Assembly (NCBI RefSeq): GCF_007859295.1
Contig: NZ_VOHB01000002.1
Coordinates: 1,117,624-1,181,623 of the forward strand
Direction of reading: 5' to 3'
Length of the DNA: 64,000 nt
DNA from: Planococcus sp. CPCC 101016
GTDB taxonomy: Bacteria > Bacillota > Bacilli > Bacillales_A > Planococcaceae
Both the position numbers and the translations under genes were made by a program. This document shows, in pieces, positions 43,957-51,481 of this stretch. The notes under the pieces were generated by a model. The model did no database searches and was not told where the DNA came from. It saw only the letters and a program-made list of their open reading frames with translations. Every line of letters begins with the position of its first letter. Position 1 is the stretch's first letter.

Positions 43957-45132
43957 ATGATCAACCAAACCATAAAAAAGAACATACAAGAAAATAGCGA
44001 AGAAATGATTCGAATTCGGCGCAAGCTTCACAGCGAACCAGAGCTGTCGTGGGAGGAATATCAAACTTCCCAATTTGTCTATGATTATTTAACCGGACTG
44101 GGTATCGAAGCGCGTATGACAGAGCCAACCGGCGTCATCGGAGAATTAAAAGGTGGAGAAGAAGGAAAGACTGTAGCACTTCGTGCTGACATGGACGCTT
44201 TATCTGTTGAGGAATTGAATGCAGAGTTGCCTTATAAGTCAAAAGAACTTGGGAAGATGCATGCTTGTGGACACGATGCACATACCTCCATGCTCTTGGC
44301 TGCAGCTAAAGCATTAGCGGATGTAAAAGAAGAAATTCCAGGGAATGTCCGTTTTATTTTTCAGCCAGCAGAAGAAGTTGCGACTGGCGCGAAAGCGATG
44401 GTGGCCCAAGGTGCAGTAGAAGGGGTTGACGATGTATTCGGCATTCATATCTGGTCACAAAGTTCTACAGGCACTGTAGCCTGCAGTCCAGGTGCTTCAT
44501 TTGCCTCTGCCGATATTTTCAAGGTGCATTTTAAAGGACAGGGCGGGCATGGGGCTATGCCGCAAGCGTGCATTGATGCGGCTATAATTGCTTCTTCCTT
44601 CGTCATGAATGTTCAATCGGTTGTATCGCGTACCATCGATCCGCAACAAGGAGCAGTAGTGACTGTCGGCAAAATGGTTGTTGGAACCCGTTTTAATGTT
44701 ATAGCTGAAAATGCAGAAATCGAAGGTACAGTGAGATGCTTCGATCCTGCAATTCGCGATCATATAGAAAAACAGCTCAAGATTTATGCTGATCATACAG
44801 CGGCAATTTATGGCGGTACAGCAGAAGTCGACTATATCAGAGGCACACAGGCGGTTATTAATGGCGCGGAAAGTGCGCAATTAGTTCAGCAAGTGGCAAT
44901 TGAAGCATTTGGTGAACAGTCCGTTTACGAGGAAAAGCCAACCATGGGTGGCGAGGATTTTTCTTTCTACTTGGACGAAGTTCCGGGCAGTTTTGCATTA
45001 GTTGGGAGCGGGAATCCTGAAAAAGATACACAGTGGGCTCATCATCATGGCAAGTTCAACATCGATGAAGAAGCGTTGGCAACTGGAGCGGAGCTTTATG
45101 CGCAATACGCGTGGTCCTTTTTAACTAAATGA
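43957..45132 (+). CDS. M20 amidohydrolase (HipO/AmaA-like N-acyl amino acid hydrolase)
   Basis: 391-aa di-zinc peptidase-family hydrolase: RRKLHSEPELSWEEYQTS, RADMDALSVEE, metal motif KMHACGHDAHTSMLL, catalytic Glu pair in FQPAEE, and a dimerisation lid domain (about 180-300), ending with GGEDFSFYL. Cleaves the acyl group from N-acylated amino acids (hippurate, N-acetyl or indole-acetyl conjugates). ATG 43957 after GAAAGGAAG. Second in a transporter-M20-M20 run. Confidence 0.85.
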   Translation: MINQTIKKNIQENSEEMIRIRRKLHSEPELSWEEYQTSQFVYDYLTGLGIEARMTEPTGVIGELKGGEEGKTVALRADMDALSVEELNAELPYKSKELGKMHACGHDAHTSMLLAAAKALADVKEEIPGNVRFIFQPAEEVATGAKAMVAQGAVEGVDDVFGIHIWSQSSTGTVACSPGASFASADIFKVHFKGQGGHGAMPQACIDAAIIASSFVMNVQSVVSRTIDPQQGAVVTVGKMVVGTRFNVIAENAEIEGTVRCFDPAIRDHIEKQLKIYADHTAAIYGGTAEVDYIRGTQAVINGAESAQLVQQVAIEAFGEQSVYEEKPTMGGEDFSFYLDEVPGSFALVGSGNPEKDTQWAHHHGKFNIDEEALATGAELYAQYAWSFLTK

Positions 45133-45169
45133 GCTTATAGAAAGACCAGTCAAACTCAAGGAGGAACTT

Positions 45170-46471
45170 ATGCCAGCAAGTAGTGAAAACCCATTATACG
45201 AAGAGTTATTAAAAGAGTATGACAACAGTCTTGATTATTCAGGCATTAATGGAGAACGCATCGCGAGCCGATTGTTTCAATTATCAAAGATTGGCTTTGT
45301 GCAAGTAGGCGGAGTAAAAAGGCCAGGTTTTTCAGAAGAAGAAAAAGCTGCAAAAGAATTGGTGAAAAAATGGATGGTTGAAGCAGGATTAACGGTTTCA
45401 GAAGACGGAGCCGGCAACATTACAGCGCGATTGGAAGGTCGGAGCAAGAGAGCGGCCATTGCATCAGGATCTCATGTTGACAGTGTTCCGAATGGCGGAA
45501 ACTTTGATGGTCCTCTGGGTGTTCTGTCAGCATTAGAGGTGGCAGAATCTTGGAAAGAAACTGGATATGTTCCTGAGAAACCTTATGAAGTTATTGTCTT
45601 TTCTGATGAAGAAGGATCCCGGTTCAATAGCGGATTAACTGGCAGCCAGGCGATGACGGGTGCAATATCAGAGCAGGAAATGGAGCAGCTTCGGGATTAC
45701 AACGGTGAAACTTTGGAACAGGTGTTGCAACATTACGGCAGTAATTTAGATGATTTCAAAGCTGCAAAAAGAGATTTATCTGAATTGGAATTGTTTGTGG
45801 AAGTGCATATTGAGCAAGGAAAGAAGTTGGAAAAAGCGAATCAGCCAGTTGGAATCGTCAGCGGAATTGCTGGACCTGCCTGGTTGGAAGTGGAGTTTGT
45901 AGGAGAAGCGGGCCACGCAGGGAATACGCCTATGGTAGGAAGAAAAGATTCTTTAGTAACGGCTGCAGAATTCCTTCAGTCAATTCCTGAATTTCCAAAA
46001 GCGGTCAGTGATACTGCAGTAGCGACGGTTGGGAAGTTGGATGTTTTCCCAAATGGAGCGAATGTCATTCCTGAGAAAGTAAAAATGCTTGTTGATATTC
46101 GGGATATAAAGGAAGAGCCGAGAGACCGGCTCATCGATCAGCTAATCGAACAGGCAGAAAATATTGCTCTTAAAAACAATATCCACTTAAACGTCAAACT
46201 GAACACACGCATTCAACCAGTACCAATTGCTGAAGATCTTCAACAATATTTAGCTGCCTCCTTAGAGAAGTTCGGAATTTCCCCAACTTACATCCCAAGC
46301 GGCGCAGGGCACGATGCGATGAATCTCGGACGTTTTATTCCAGTGGCTATGCTCTTTGTCAGAAGCAAAGATGGCATAAGCCATAATCCGAAAGAATGGT
46401 CTTCCTTGAATGACTGTGTAACAGGAATTCATGTATTGAAAGATTTTATCGAAAACGCAATGAAACGATAA
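45170..46471 (+). CDS. M20-family N-carbamoyl-L-amino acid / allantoate amidohydrolase
   Basis: 433-aa hydantoinase/carbamoylase-type enzyme. Metal and catalytic blocks: GSHVDSVPNGGNFDGPLGVLSA, FSDEEGSRFNSGLTGSQAM, EVHIEQGKKLEKA, and a C-terminal GAGHDAMN. The lid domain spans about 220-330. Hydrolyses N-carbamoyl amino acids or ureidoglycine-type compounds to ammonia, CO2 and the amino acid. AAGGAGG before ATG 45170; 37 nt behind the other M20 gene. Confidence 0.87.
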   Translation: MPASSENPLYEELLKEYDNSLDYSGINGERIASRLFQLSKIGFVQVGGVKRPGFSEEEKAAKELVKKWMVEAGLTVSEDGAGNITARLEGRSKRAAIASGSHVDSVPNGGNFDGPLGVLSALEVAESWKETGYVPEKPYEVIVFSDEEGSRFNSGLTGSQAMTGAISEQEMEQLRDYNGETLEQVLQHYGSNLDDFKAAKRDLSELELFVEVHIEQGKKLEKANQPVGIVSGIAGPAWLEVEFVGEAGHAGNTPMVGRKDSLVTAAEFLQSIPEFPKAVSDTAVATVGKLDVFPNGANVIPEKVKMLVDIRDIKEEPRDRLIDQLIEQAENIALKNNIHLNVKLNTRIQPVPIAEDLQQYLAASLEKFGISPTYIPSGAGHDAMNLGRFIPVAMLFVRSKDGISHNPKEWSSLNDCVTGIHVLKDFIENAMKR

Positions 46472-46705
46472 ACTGAAGATCAATTAATCAAATAAGAACA
46501 GGGGAAGAGTATTCTTTCCTTGTTTTTTGTTGTCGGAAATGTGATTGAAAGGGATAAGTGGTTTTGATAATATACATATAATGGTTATCGTTATTTAATT
46601 TTGGAATTATCAGTATTAATTGAAATAGTGTGTATATTTTTAAATAGAAAGGGTATAGATAGTATAAGAACGTAGCGCTAGGCTGCAATTTTTGGAGGTG
46701 GTTAG

Positions 46706-47005
46706 ATGAAAGTAATGGAAAATAGAGTGCATAATAAAACAAGAGCTTTTTCGGAAGAGAGAATCTTGAACGAATGCCGGGAATATTTTTCATCAGAAAC
46801 TGAAAAAACAGCAGAAATTGGAGAAAGATTTATGCAGTACTTCCTGAAAAATGCTTCTTCAGAAGGTGTTCTTTTTAAGACAATTAAAGAAATTACAGCA
46901 GATATTAATATTTCACATCAAACGTTAACGAAAGTTTTAAAAGCGCTTGAATCGAAGGAAATCATATACCGGAGAAATGGTATTATCGGTTTGTGGAAAG
47001 ATTAA
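46706..47005 (+). CDS. Small winged-helix DNA-binding protein, 99 aa
   Basis: A helical N-terminus (residues 1-45) and a clear winged HTH: FKTIKEITADINISHQTLTKVLKALESKEIIYRRNGIIGLWK. The fold resembles the replication-initiator RepL/MarR-type wHTH. GGAGGTGG precedes ATG 46706. AT-rich like its right-hand neighbours. Function unknown; could regulate the downstream polysaccharide-type genes or be a leftover of a plasmid. Confidence 0.68.
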   Translation: MKVMENRVHNKTRAFSEERILNECREYFSSETEKTAEIGERFMQYFLKNASSEGVLFKTIKEITADINISHQTLTKVLKALESKEIIYRRNGIIGLWKD

Positions 47006-47013
47006 CGGTGAAA

Positions 47014-47047
47014 GCATCCCTCAGCAAAATGAGGGATGTTTTTTTTT
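47014..47047 (+). terminator. Terminator of the wHTH gene
   Basis: GCATCCCTCA/TGAGGGATGT and eight T. Confidence 0.85.
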
Positions 47048-47371
47048 GCCTAAAATCTAAGCGGGATCAAATAGTTTTACTAAACCCAGAGGTATAAAAA
47101 TTAAAAATGACCATGATTGAAAAATGATAGGGCTTGAGTAGTTTCATTAAAACTCCTTAAATGGGTTTAATGAACTAATTTTAAGGATATAAATATAAAA
47201 AGTTTTATTTTAATGGACTAAGGACTTATGTATTTGAAGAATAAATTAAAAAATATCTATAAAAGTGTAGATTGAACCAATAAAATATGATATAAATGAA
47301 CTATAATAATCTGAATTTTTAGAAATAATTGCAAAAAACCCATCTGTTTTCAAACGAAGGAGGAGAGTCTG
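47048..47371. other. 324-bp very AT-rich gap without a gene
   Basis: Mostly A/T, with many homopolymer runs and no ORF of note; ribosome site AGGAGGAG at its right end. It separates the wHTH gene from the Wzz-like gene and holds the latter's promoter, which I cannot place with confidence. Confidence 0.5.
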
Positions 47372-48028
47372 ATGAATAATAAAAAAGCAGGACAGGTTTT
47401 ATCGATAAATTTGAAAAAACGAATATCTTATACAGTCGGCCTCATCCTTTTTTTAATGCTGGCAGTATGGTTTGTTTTTGTATTTATTGTTAGTCCAAAA
47501 TACCAGGCATCCAGCCAGCTACTCATTGAGGAAACAGCGCAGAGAAGTCCACACTTAACAGCAGAAGGCAACCGGATCGATTCACAGACTGTAGCAGCTT
47601 ATGCAGCTTTTATTAAAAGTCCGGAAGTACTGGAACAAGTACGACAGAATTTAGGATTGCAAATTTCCATAAGTGACCTTCGGAAGCAAATGACGGTGAG
47701 TTCTACAAATAATTCGCCGGTTCTAACTGTCATTGTTTCTTCTGACACCAGTCAACAAGCGGTAGAAATTGCCGACGAAACAGCATTTGTCTTTCAAAAT
47801 GAAGTAAGAAATTCATTAAAGGCGGATCGTGTCAGTATTATTTCGCCAGCTGCATTGGAAGATCCAGTTAAAAAAGATTTATTTTTTGGTCTGATGATGG
47901 CCGCGATTTCAGGTTTTATTCTAAGCATTTTTACGGCAATTGTTATTAATGCGGCTAAAACTGCAGCCAATGCTAAAAATAGAGAGATACGAAAAAAAGA
48001 GAATCAATTGCAGACAGTGTTTAAGTGA
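47372..48028 (+). CDS. Wzz/YveK-like polysaccharide co-polymerase membrane protein
   Basis: 218 aa: TM helix at about residues 20-42 (YTVGLILFLMLAVWFVFVFIV), an extracellular helix-rich domain (SPKYQASSQLLIEE, AAYAAFIKSPEVLEQVRQNLGL, VLTVIVSSDTSQQAVEIADETA) and a second TM near 168-190, the plan of the Wzz/CapA chain-length and kinase-activator proteins. No partner tyrosine kinase is adjacent. Cytosolic tail is short and basic. Ribosome site AGGAGGAG before ATG 47372. Confidence 0.78.
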   Translation: MNNKKAGQVLSINLKKRISYTVGLILFLMLAVWFVFVFIVSPKYQASSQLLIEETAQRSPHLTAEGNRIDSQTVAAYAAFIKSPEVLEQVRQNLGLQISISDLRKQMTVSSTNNSPVLTVIVSSDTSQQAVEIADETAFVFQNEVRNSLKADRVSIISPAALEDPVKKDLFFGLMMAAISGFILSIFTAIVINAAKTAANAKNREIRKKENQLQTVFK

Positions 48029-48056
48029 TTTTCTAGGTGAAGCAGGGGTGGAATGT

Positions 48057-49067
48057 ATGTATGAATTAATATCAATACAACAGCACAGTCGTTGGCAAAA
48101 GATTCTCGATCTTTTACAAATATCGGATATATATTATACCAGTCAATATTTTTTAGGTGCTTTAAAATTGGATCCGGGAGAAGCGCTGCTTTTTTATTAC
48201 AAAGACGAAGACGGAGAAGTTGCATACCCTTTTATAAAAAGGCAAATAAGCGATGAAGAAACTCCTTATTTTGACGTTACCACTCCTTTTGGTTATGGGG
48301 GGCCCATTTTAAAAACTGTAAAGAACCAAGCGAATCTGGCAGCTAATTTCAGAAAAGCGTTTGTTGAATATTGCCAGAATGAAAAGGTCATCGCTGAATA
48401 TATACGTTTTCATCCTCTGAAAGAAAATGCCAAATTTTTTAAAGATCATCTGAAAATTTCTCCACTGTATGAAACTTTCACAATAAAACTAAAAGATTAT
48501 TTCACTTCAAGAAAAAAAATGCAAGCATCTCCTGAAGAAGAGGAGAATGACTCGGGATTAGTGATAAAAAAACTTGGGACAGTTCGTCATATGTTTGAAT
48601 TCTTAGTATTGTATTACTCCGCTGCCAGAAGAAGAGAAGAGGCAGATAGTTATTATTTCTTCACAAACGATTACTTTGAAACATTAATCAGTTCAATGGG
48701 ACCCAACCTGCATTTATTTGGCGCTTATCAAGAAAATAAGCTGGTCTCAGCATGCTATATTCTCGCGATGGGCGATACGATTTACTACCATCTAGAAGGC
48801 AGTTTATCTGAAGTGGACAGTGAAAAAACCATGAGGACCCTTTTGTTGAAGGTTGCTGAATGGGGAGAGGAAAATTATTACGCCTATTTCCATCTAGGTG
48901 GGGATTTTCGAGGAGAAACAAATAGGGAGAGACAGATGAAAAGGGGCATTGCGAATTGTGAACCTGCCATCTTTTCAATCGGACAGCAAATTCATAATCA
49001 TCAGATCTACAACAATATGCTGCCATTAGAAGAAGAAGATATTAAACGGAGATATCGAAATGTCTGA
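48057..49067 (+). CDS. FemAB/GNAT-like acyltransferase
   Basis: 336 aa. The two-lobed FemX/GNAT plan is suggested by WQKILDLLQISDIYYTSQYF, LLFYYKDEDGEVAYPFIKR and, in the C-terminal half, HLFGAYQENKLVSACYILAMGDTIYYHLEGS followed by AYFHLGGDFRGE, a form common in peptidoglycan bridge or lipid II aminoacyltransferases and in exopolysaccharide-associated GNATs. GTG 48048 or ATG 48057; the longer frame overlaps the Wzz-like gene. Starts 28 nt after it, so probably one operon acting at the cell envelope. Confidence 0.68.
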   Translation: MYELISIQQHSRWQKILDLLQISDIYYTSQYFLGALKLDPGEALLFYYKDEDGEVAYPFIKRQISDEETPYFDVTTPFGYGGPILKTVKNQANLAANFRKAFVEYCQNEKVIAEYIRFHPLKENAKFFKDHLKISPLYETFTIKLKDYFTSRKKMQASPEEEENDSGLVIKKLGTVRHMFEFLVLYYSAARRREEADSYYFFTNDYFETLISSMGPNLHLFGAYQENKLVSACYILAMGDTIYYHLEGSLSEVDSEKTMRTLLLKVAEWGEENYYAYFHLGGDFRGETNRERQMKRGIANCEPAIFSIGQQIHNHQIYNNMLPLEEEDIKRRYRNV

Positions 49068-49120
49068 AATTCAATTACTTATAGATGAGCATAAAATCAA
49101 AATTATTCCAGGGAGGTATA

Positions 49121-49600
49121 ATGATGAGATACATGCAATATAAAGGTGTGGTAGAAAGAGAATATAAAAAGTCTTTAAGAAAAATCATGTATGAGATTTG
49201 TGTAGTAGAAGGGTTGAATGCTTCCCTTGGAGCTAAAAAATTAGGGGTGGCAAAAGAGGTTTTTGTGTTTTGGAGGAATTTTTATCGCTTGGACAAGAAT
49301 CAGCAATTATTCGATCAAGCAGTTAATAATCTGGAGCAGATGAAGTTCCTTTATTTGAATGAAGCAAAAAGTATAGACATATCGAGACCTTTGCATCATG
49401 TAGATGAACAGTCGCTTCAAGGTCTTGAAGAACAAATTGACCGTATGGTAGAGTATTATAAATGTGTACATGCTGAAAGTGGCGGGTTGGCGACAGAAAC
49501 CGGTAAACTGCCATTATATGAGTTTGTACAGGAACTGCTTGAGGATTATAAATCCGGAAGATTACTGGATGAAGTTCAGAATCAGCGGGAAAAAGCCTGA
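49121..49600 (+). CDS. Hypothetical protein, 159 aa
   Basis: Not recognised. Ribosome site GGGAGG lies 4 nt before ATG 49121 and 7 nt before ATG 49124. The protein is soluble and helical; residues 15-50 (SLRKIMYEICVVEGLNASLGAKKLGVAKEVFVFWRNFYR) look like a helix-turn-helix unit, the middle is a coiled, acidic helix. It lies between the FemAB-like and the alkyltransferase-like genes on the same strand and could be a small regulator. Confidence 0.6.
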   Translation: MMRYMQYKGVVEREYKKSLRKIMYEICVVEGLNASLGAKKLGVAKEVFVFWRNFYRLDKNQQLFDQAVNNLEQMKFLYLNEAKSIDISRPLHHVDEQSLQGLEEQIDRMVEYYKCVHAESGGLATETGKLPLYEFVQELLEDYKSGRLLDEVQNQREKA

Positions 49601-49629
49601 GCAGAATTCTAATAGAGTGGATGAAATGG

Positions 49630-49962
49630 ATGCATACGTTTACTGAAAAAGCTTTAACCGTTATAAGGGAAATTCCTCCAGGGAAAATCATGACTTATGG
49701 ACAAGTGGCAGCGATGGCTGGGAGCCCCAGGGCTGCGAGGCAAGTAACTCGAATACTTCATAGCATGAGTAGCAAGTACAATTTACCTTGGCATCGAATT
49801 GTGAATATCCATGGACAAATTGCCGTTATGGATGAAGAGTCCCGGTTCTCCCAGCGGAAATTACTGCTGGATGAGGGTGTAGAAGTGGATCAGAACGATC
49901 GAATTGATTTAACTCGTTTTCGCTATGATCCAAAGGAAGAAGAAAAAAATAAAATTGACTAA
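49630..49962 (+). CDS. Alkyltransferase-like protein (ATL; MGMT family without active Cys)
   Basis: 110 aa, the C-terminal domain of O6-alkylguanine-DNA alkyltransferase alone. DNA-binding helix-turn-helix and Arg-finger region PGKIMTYGQVAAMAGSPRAARQVTRIL; the active site PCHRV reads PWHRI, so the acceptor Cys is Trp, the signature of ATL proteins that flag O6-alkylguanine for nucleotide excision repair. ATG 49621 abuts AGAGTGG; ATG 49630 has better spacing. Terminator follows directly. Confidence 0.85.
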   Translation: MHTFTEKALTVIREIPPGKIMTYGQVAAMAGSPRAARQVTRILHSMSSKYNLPWHRIVNIHGQIAVMDEESRFSQRKLLLDEGVEVDQNDRIDLTRFRYDPKEEEKNKID

Positions 49963-49988
49963 AAAAACCCTGTGTAAGGGTTTTTTTA
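49961..49988 (+). terminator. Terminator of the ATL gene
   Basis: AAAAAACCCT/AGGGTTTTTTT with a 5-nt loop. Confidence 0.8.
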
Positions 49989-50136
49989 GTTTTCATTTAG
50001 AATGTCGCATTTGCTTTCGTTATACTCTTAAGTAGAATTGCAGGATAATGCTATGCAACTAAAATGTTTATTAATCTGATTCTACAGGGTATATAGAATA
50101 ATGGACAATTTGATCAAGTGGAAATGAGGAAATAAA

Positions 50137-50871
50137 ATGACAGTAAAAGATAAGCCGGTAATTGGCATAACAGCACGTGTAGAAGAAGATCAGACATACT
50201 CATTAGACCCGGTATATGGCAGAGCCATCTTGCAGGCTGGAGGATTGCCGTTGATTGTACCTATCGTAGATAAAGAAGACATCCCATTGCTATGCGAGCG
50301 ATTGGACGGGCTGATTGTCACGGGGGGAGGAGATATTAATCCAACCTTATACGGCGAAGAGCCGCACCTGCGCCTTGGAGCAGTGTATCCTGGCAGTGAT
50401 GAATATGAAAAGGAGCTGATTTTGAAGTTCCTTGATTTAGATAAACCGTTTATCGGTATGTGCCGTGGTCTTCAGATGTTCAATATTTCATTGGGTGGAA
50501 CCAACTACCAGGATTTAGAATCCCAGTTTGAAGGAGATTTACATCAGCATAAACAAATGGCTATGCGGACACACCGTACGCATTCGGTGATTTTAGAAGA
50601 TGAAAGTTTATTGTACGATATTATGCAAGAGAAGAAATTCAATGTAAACTCTTTCCACCATCAAGGTGTTAAAGATGTTTCAGATCAATTAAAAGTTTCA
50701 GCCTATGCTGCTGATGGATTGGTGGAAGCATTGGAGAGCAAAAATCATCAATTCGCCATGGGGATTCAATGGCATCCCGAAGAATTCGCTCTACAAGGAG
50801 ACGACGCTTCAATGAATATATTCAAGCGTTTTGTCGATGAGTGCTTAGTGGACAAAAAACAAAATCAATAA
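50137..50871 (+). CDS. Class I glutamine amidotransferase-like gamma-Glu hydrolase (PuuD-like)
   Basis: 244 aa, peptidase C26. Nucleophile Cys in FIGMCRGLQMFNISLGG, His/Glu of the triad in GIQWHPEEFA, substrate region VTGGGDINPTLYGEEP and NSFHHQGVKDV. Family members split gamma-glutamyl-GABA (putrescine route) or fold into related gamma-glutamyl hydrolases. Stand-alone gene after a 150-bp gap; terminator at 50877-50921. Possible link to gabD in GABA use, but the two are 9 kb apart. Confidence 0.85.
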   Translation: MTVKDKPVIGITARVEEDQTYSLDPVYGRAILQAGGLPLIVPIVDKEDIPLLCERLDGLIVTGGGDINPTLYGEEPHLRLGAVYPGSDEYEKELILKFLDLDKPFIGMCRGLQMFNISLGGTNYQDLESQFEGDLHQHKQMAMRTHRTHSVILEDESLLYDIMQEKKFNVNSFHHQGVKDVSDQLKVSAYAADGLVEALESKNHQFAMGIQWHPEEFALQGDDASMNIFKRFVDECLVDKKQNQ

Positions 50872-50876
50872 AAATG

Positions 50877-50921
50877 CGAAAAAGACCATGAGATTTTAAT
50901 AATCCGAATGGTCTTTTTTGT
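50877..50921 (+). terminator. Terminator of the PuuD-like gene
   Basis: AAAAGACCAT/ATGGTCTTTTTT with an AT-rich loop. Confidence 0.7.
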
Positions 50922-50987
50922 TGTCTTGAAATAATAGAAGAGTGTGAAGGCTGATTTGAAGGTGGTAATCATTGATGATTTTAATTA

Positions 50988-51027
50988 TAAAAAGCCTGCC
51001 GCTACATAAGATAAGCGACAGGCTTTT
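50988..51027 (-). terminator. Terminator of the peptide-precursor gene
   Basis: AAAAGCCTGCCGCT/AGCGACAGGCTTTT, one bulge, just after the minus-strand stop codon. Confidence 0.75.
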
Positions 51028-51044
51028 GGTGATTGATACTATTA

Positions 51045-51470
51045 TTAAACTTGCTGATTTTTAACGGACCAAGGTTCAGGGACACGATCTCTAACTGCAA
51101 CCTGCTTAGCAGACCAAGGTTCTGGCACGCGATCTCTAACGGCAAGCTGTTTTACAGACCAAGGTTCTGGCACACGGTCATTAACGGCAAGCTGTTTAAC
51201 GGACCAAGGTTCAGGAACACGATCGGCAAGCTGTTTAACGGACCAAGGTTCAGGAACACGATCAGCAAGCTGTTTAACGGACCAAGGTTCAGGAACACGA
51301 TCAGCAAGCTGTTTAACGGACCAAGGCTCAGGAACGCGATCGGCAACCTGATTAACGGACCAAGGCTCAGGAACACGGTCATTAACGGCAAAGCTTGTAT
51401 CGTTATTTGGAGCTAAAATTCCTGTAGTTAAAAGTATGGATGCAAAAGATACTATAAATAATTTTCTCAT
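51045..51470 (-). CDS. Secreted precursor with eight tandem peptide repeats, probable pheromone pro-peptide
   Basis: 141 aa. Residues 1-28 are a Sec signal peptide (basic MRK, hydrophobic LFIVSFASILLTTGIL, then TSFA before the likely cut). Everything after it is eight copies of DRVPEPWSVKQLA with 0 or 2 extra residues (VN, VR) between units: first and last copies vary (VNQVA; VKNQQV), one has SAKQVA, four central ones are identical. The DRVPEPWS core is invariant in all eight. GAGGAGTGGG precedes ATG 51470; the gene starts 12 nt after the regulator's stop on the same strand. This is the plan of a secreted oligopeptide signal read by the adjacent RRNPP-type regulator; an antimicrobial or structural repeat is the alternative. 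Confidence 0.82.
   Translation of the reverse strand: MRKLFIVSFASILLTTGILAPNNDTSFAVNDRVPEPWSVNQVADRVPEPWSVKQLADRVPEPWSVKQLADRVPEPWSVKQLADRVPEPWSVKQLAVNDRVPEPWSVKQLAVRDRVPEPWSAKQVAVRDRVPEPWSVKNQQV
51060..51400 (-). repeat. Eight in-phase tandem repeats of 39 or 45 nt
   Basis: Inside the precursor gene the DNA repeats nearly exactly (ACGGACCAAGGTTCAGG on the plus strand recurs eight times); central units are 39 nt, outer ones 45 nt, always a multiple of three, so copy number can change without a frameshift. Confidence 0.9.
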
Positions 51471-51481
51471 TTTCCCACTCC

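Noticed and set aside
46706-47005. Plasmid replication gene (RepL)
   Set aside because: Only the generic winged-helix pattern is shared; there is no origin, resolvase or other plasmid gene around it.
51033-51416. Plus-strand 127-aa repetitive frame opposite the precursor gene
   Set aside because: It is the mirror of the minus-strand repeats; it lacks a signal peptide and ribosome site, whereas the minus frame has both.
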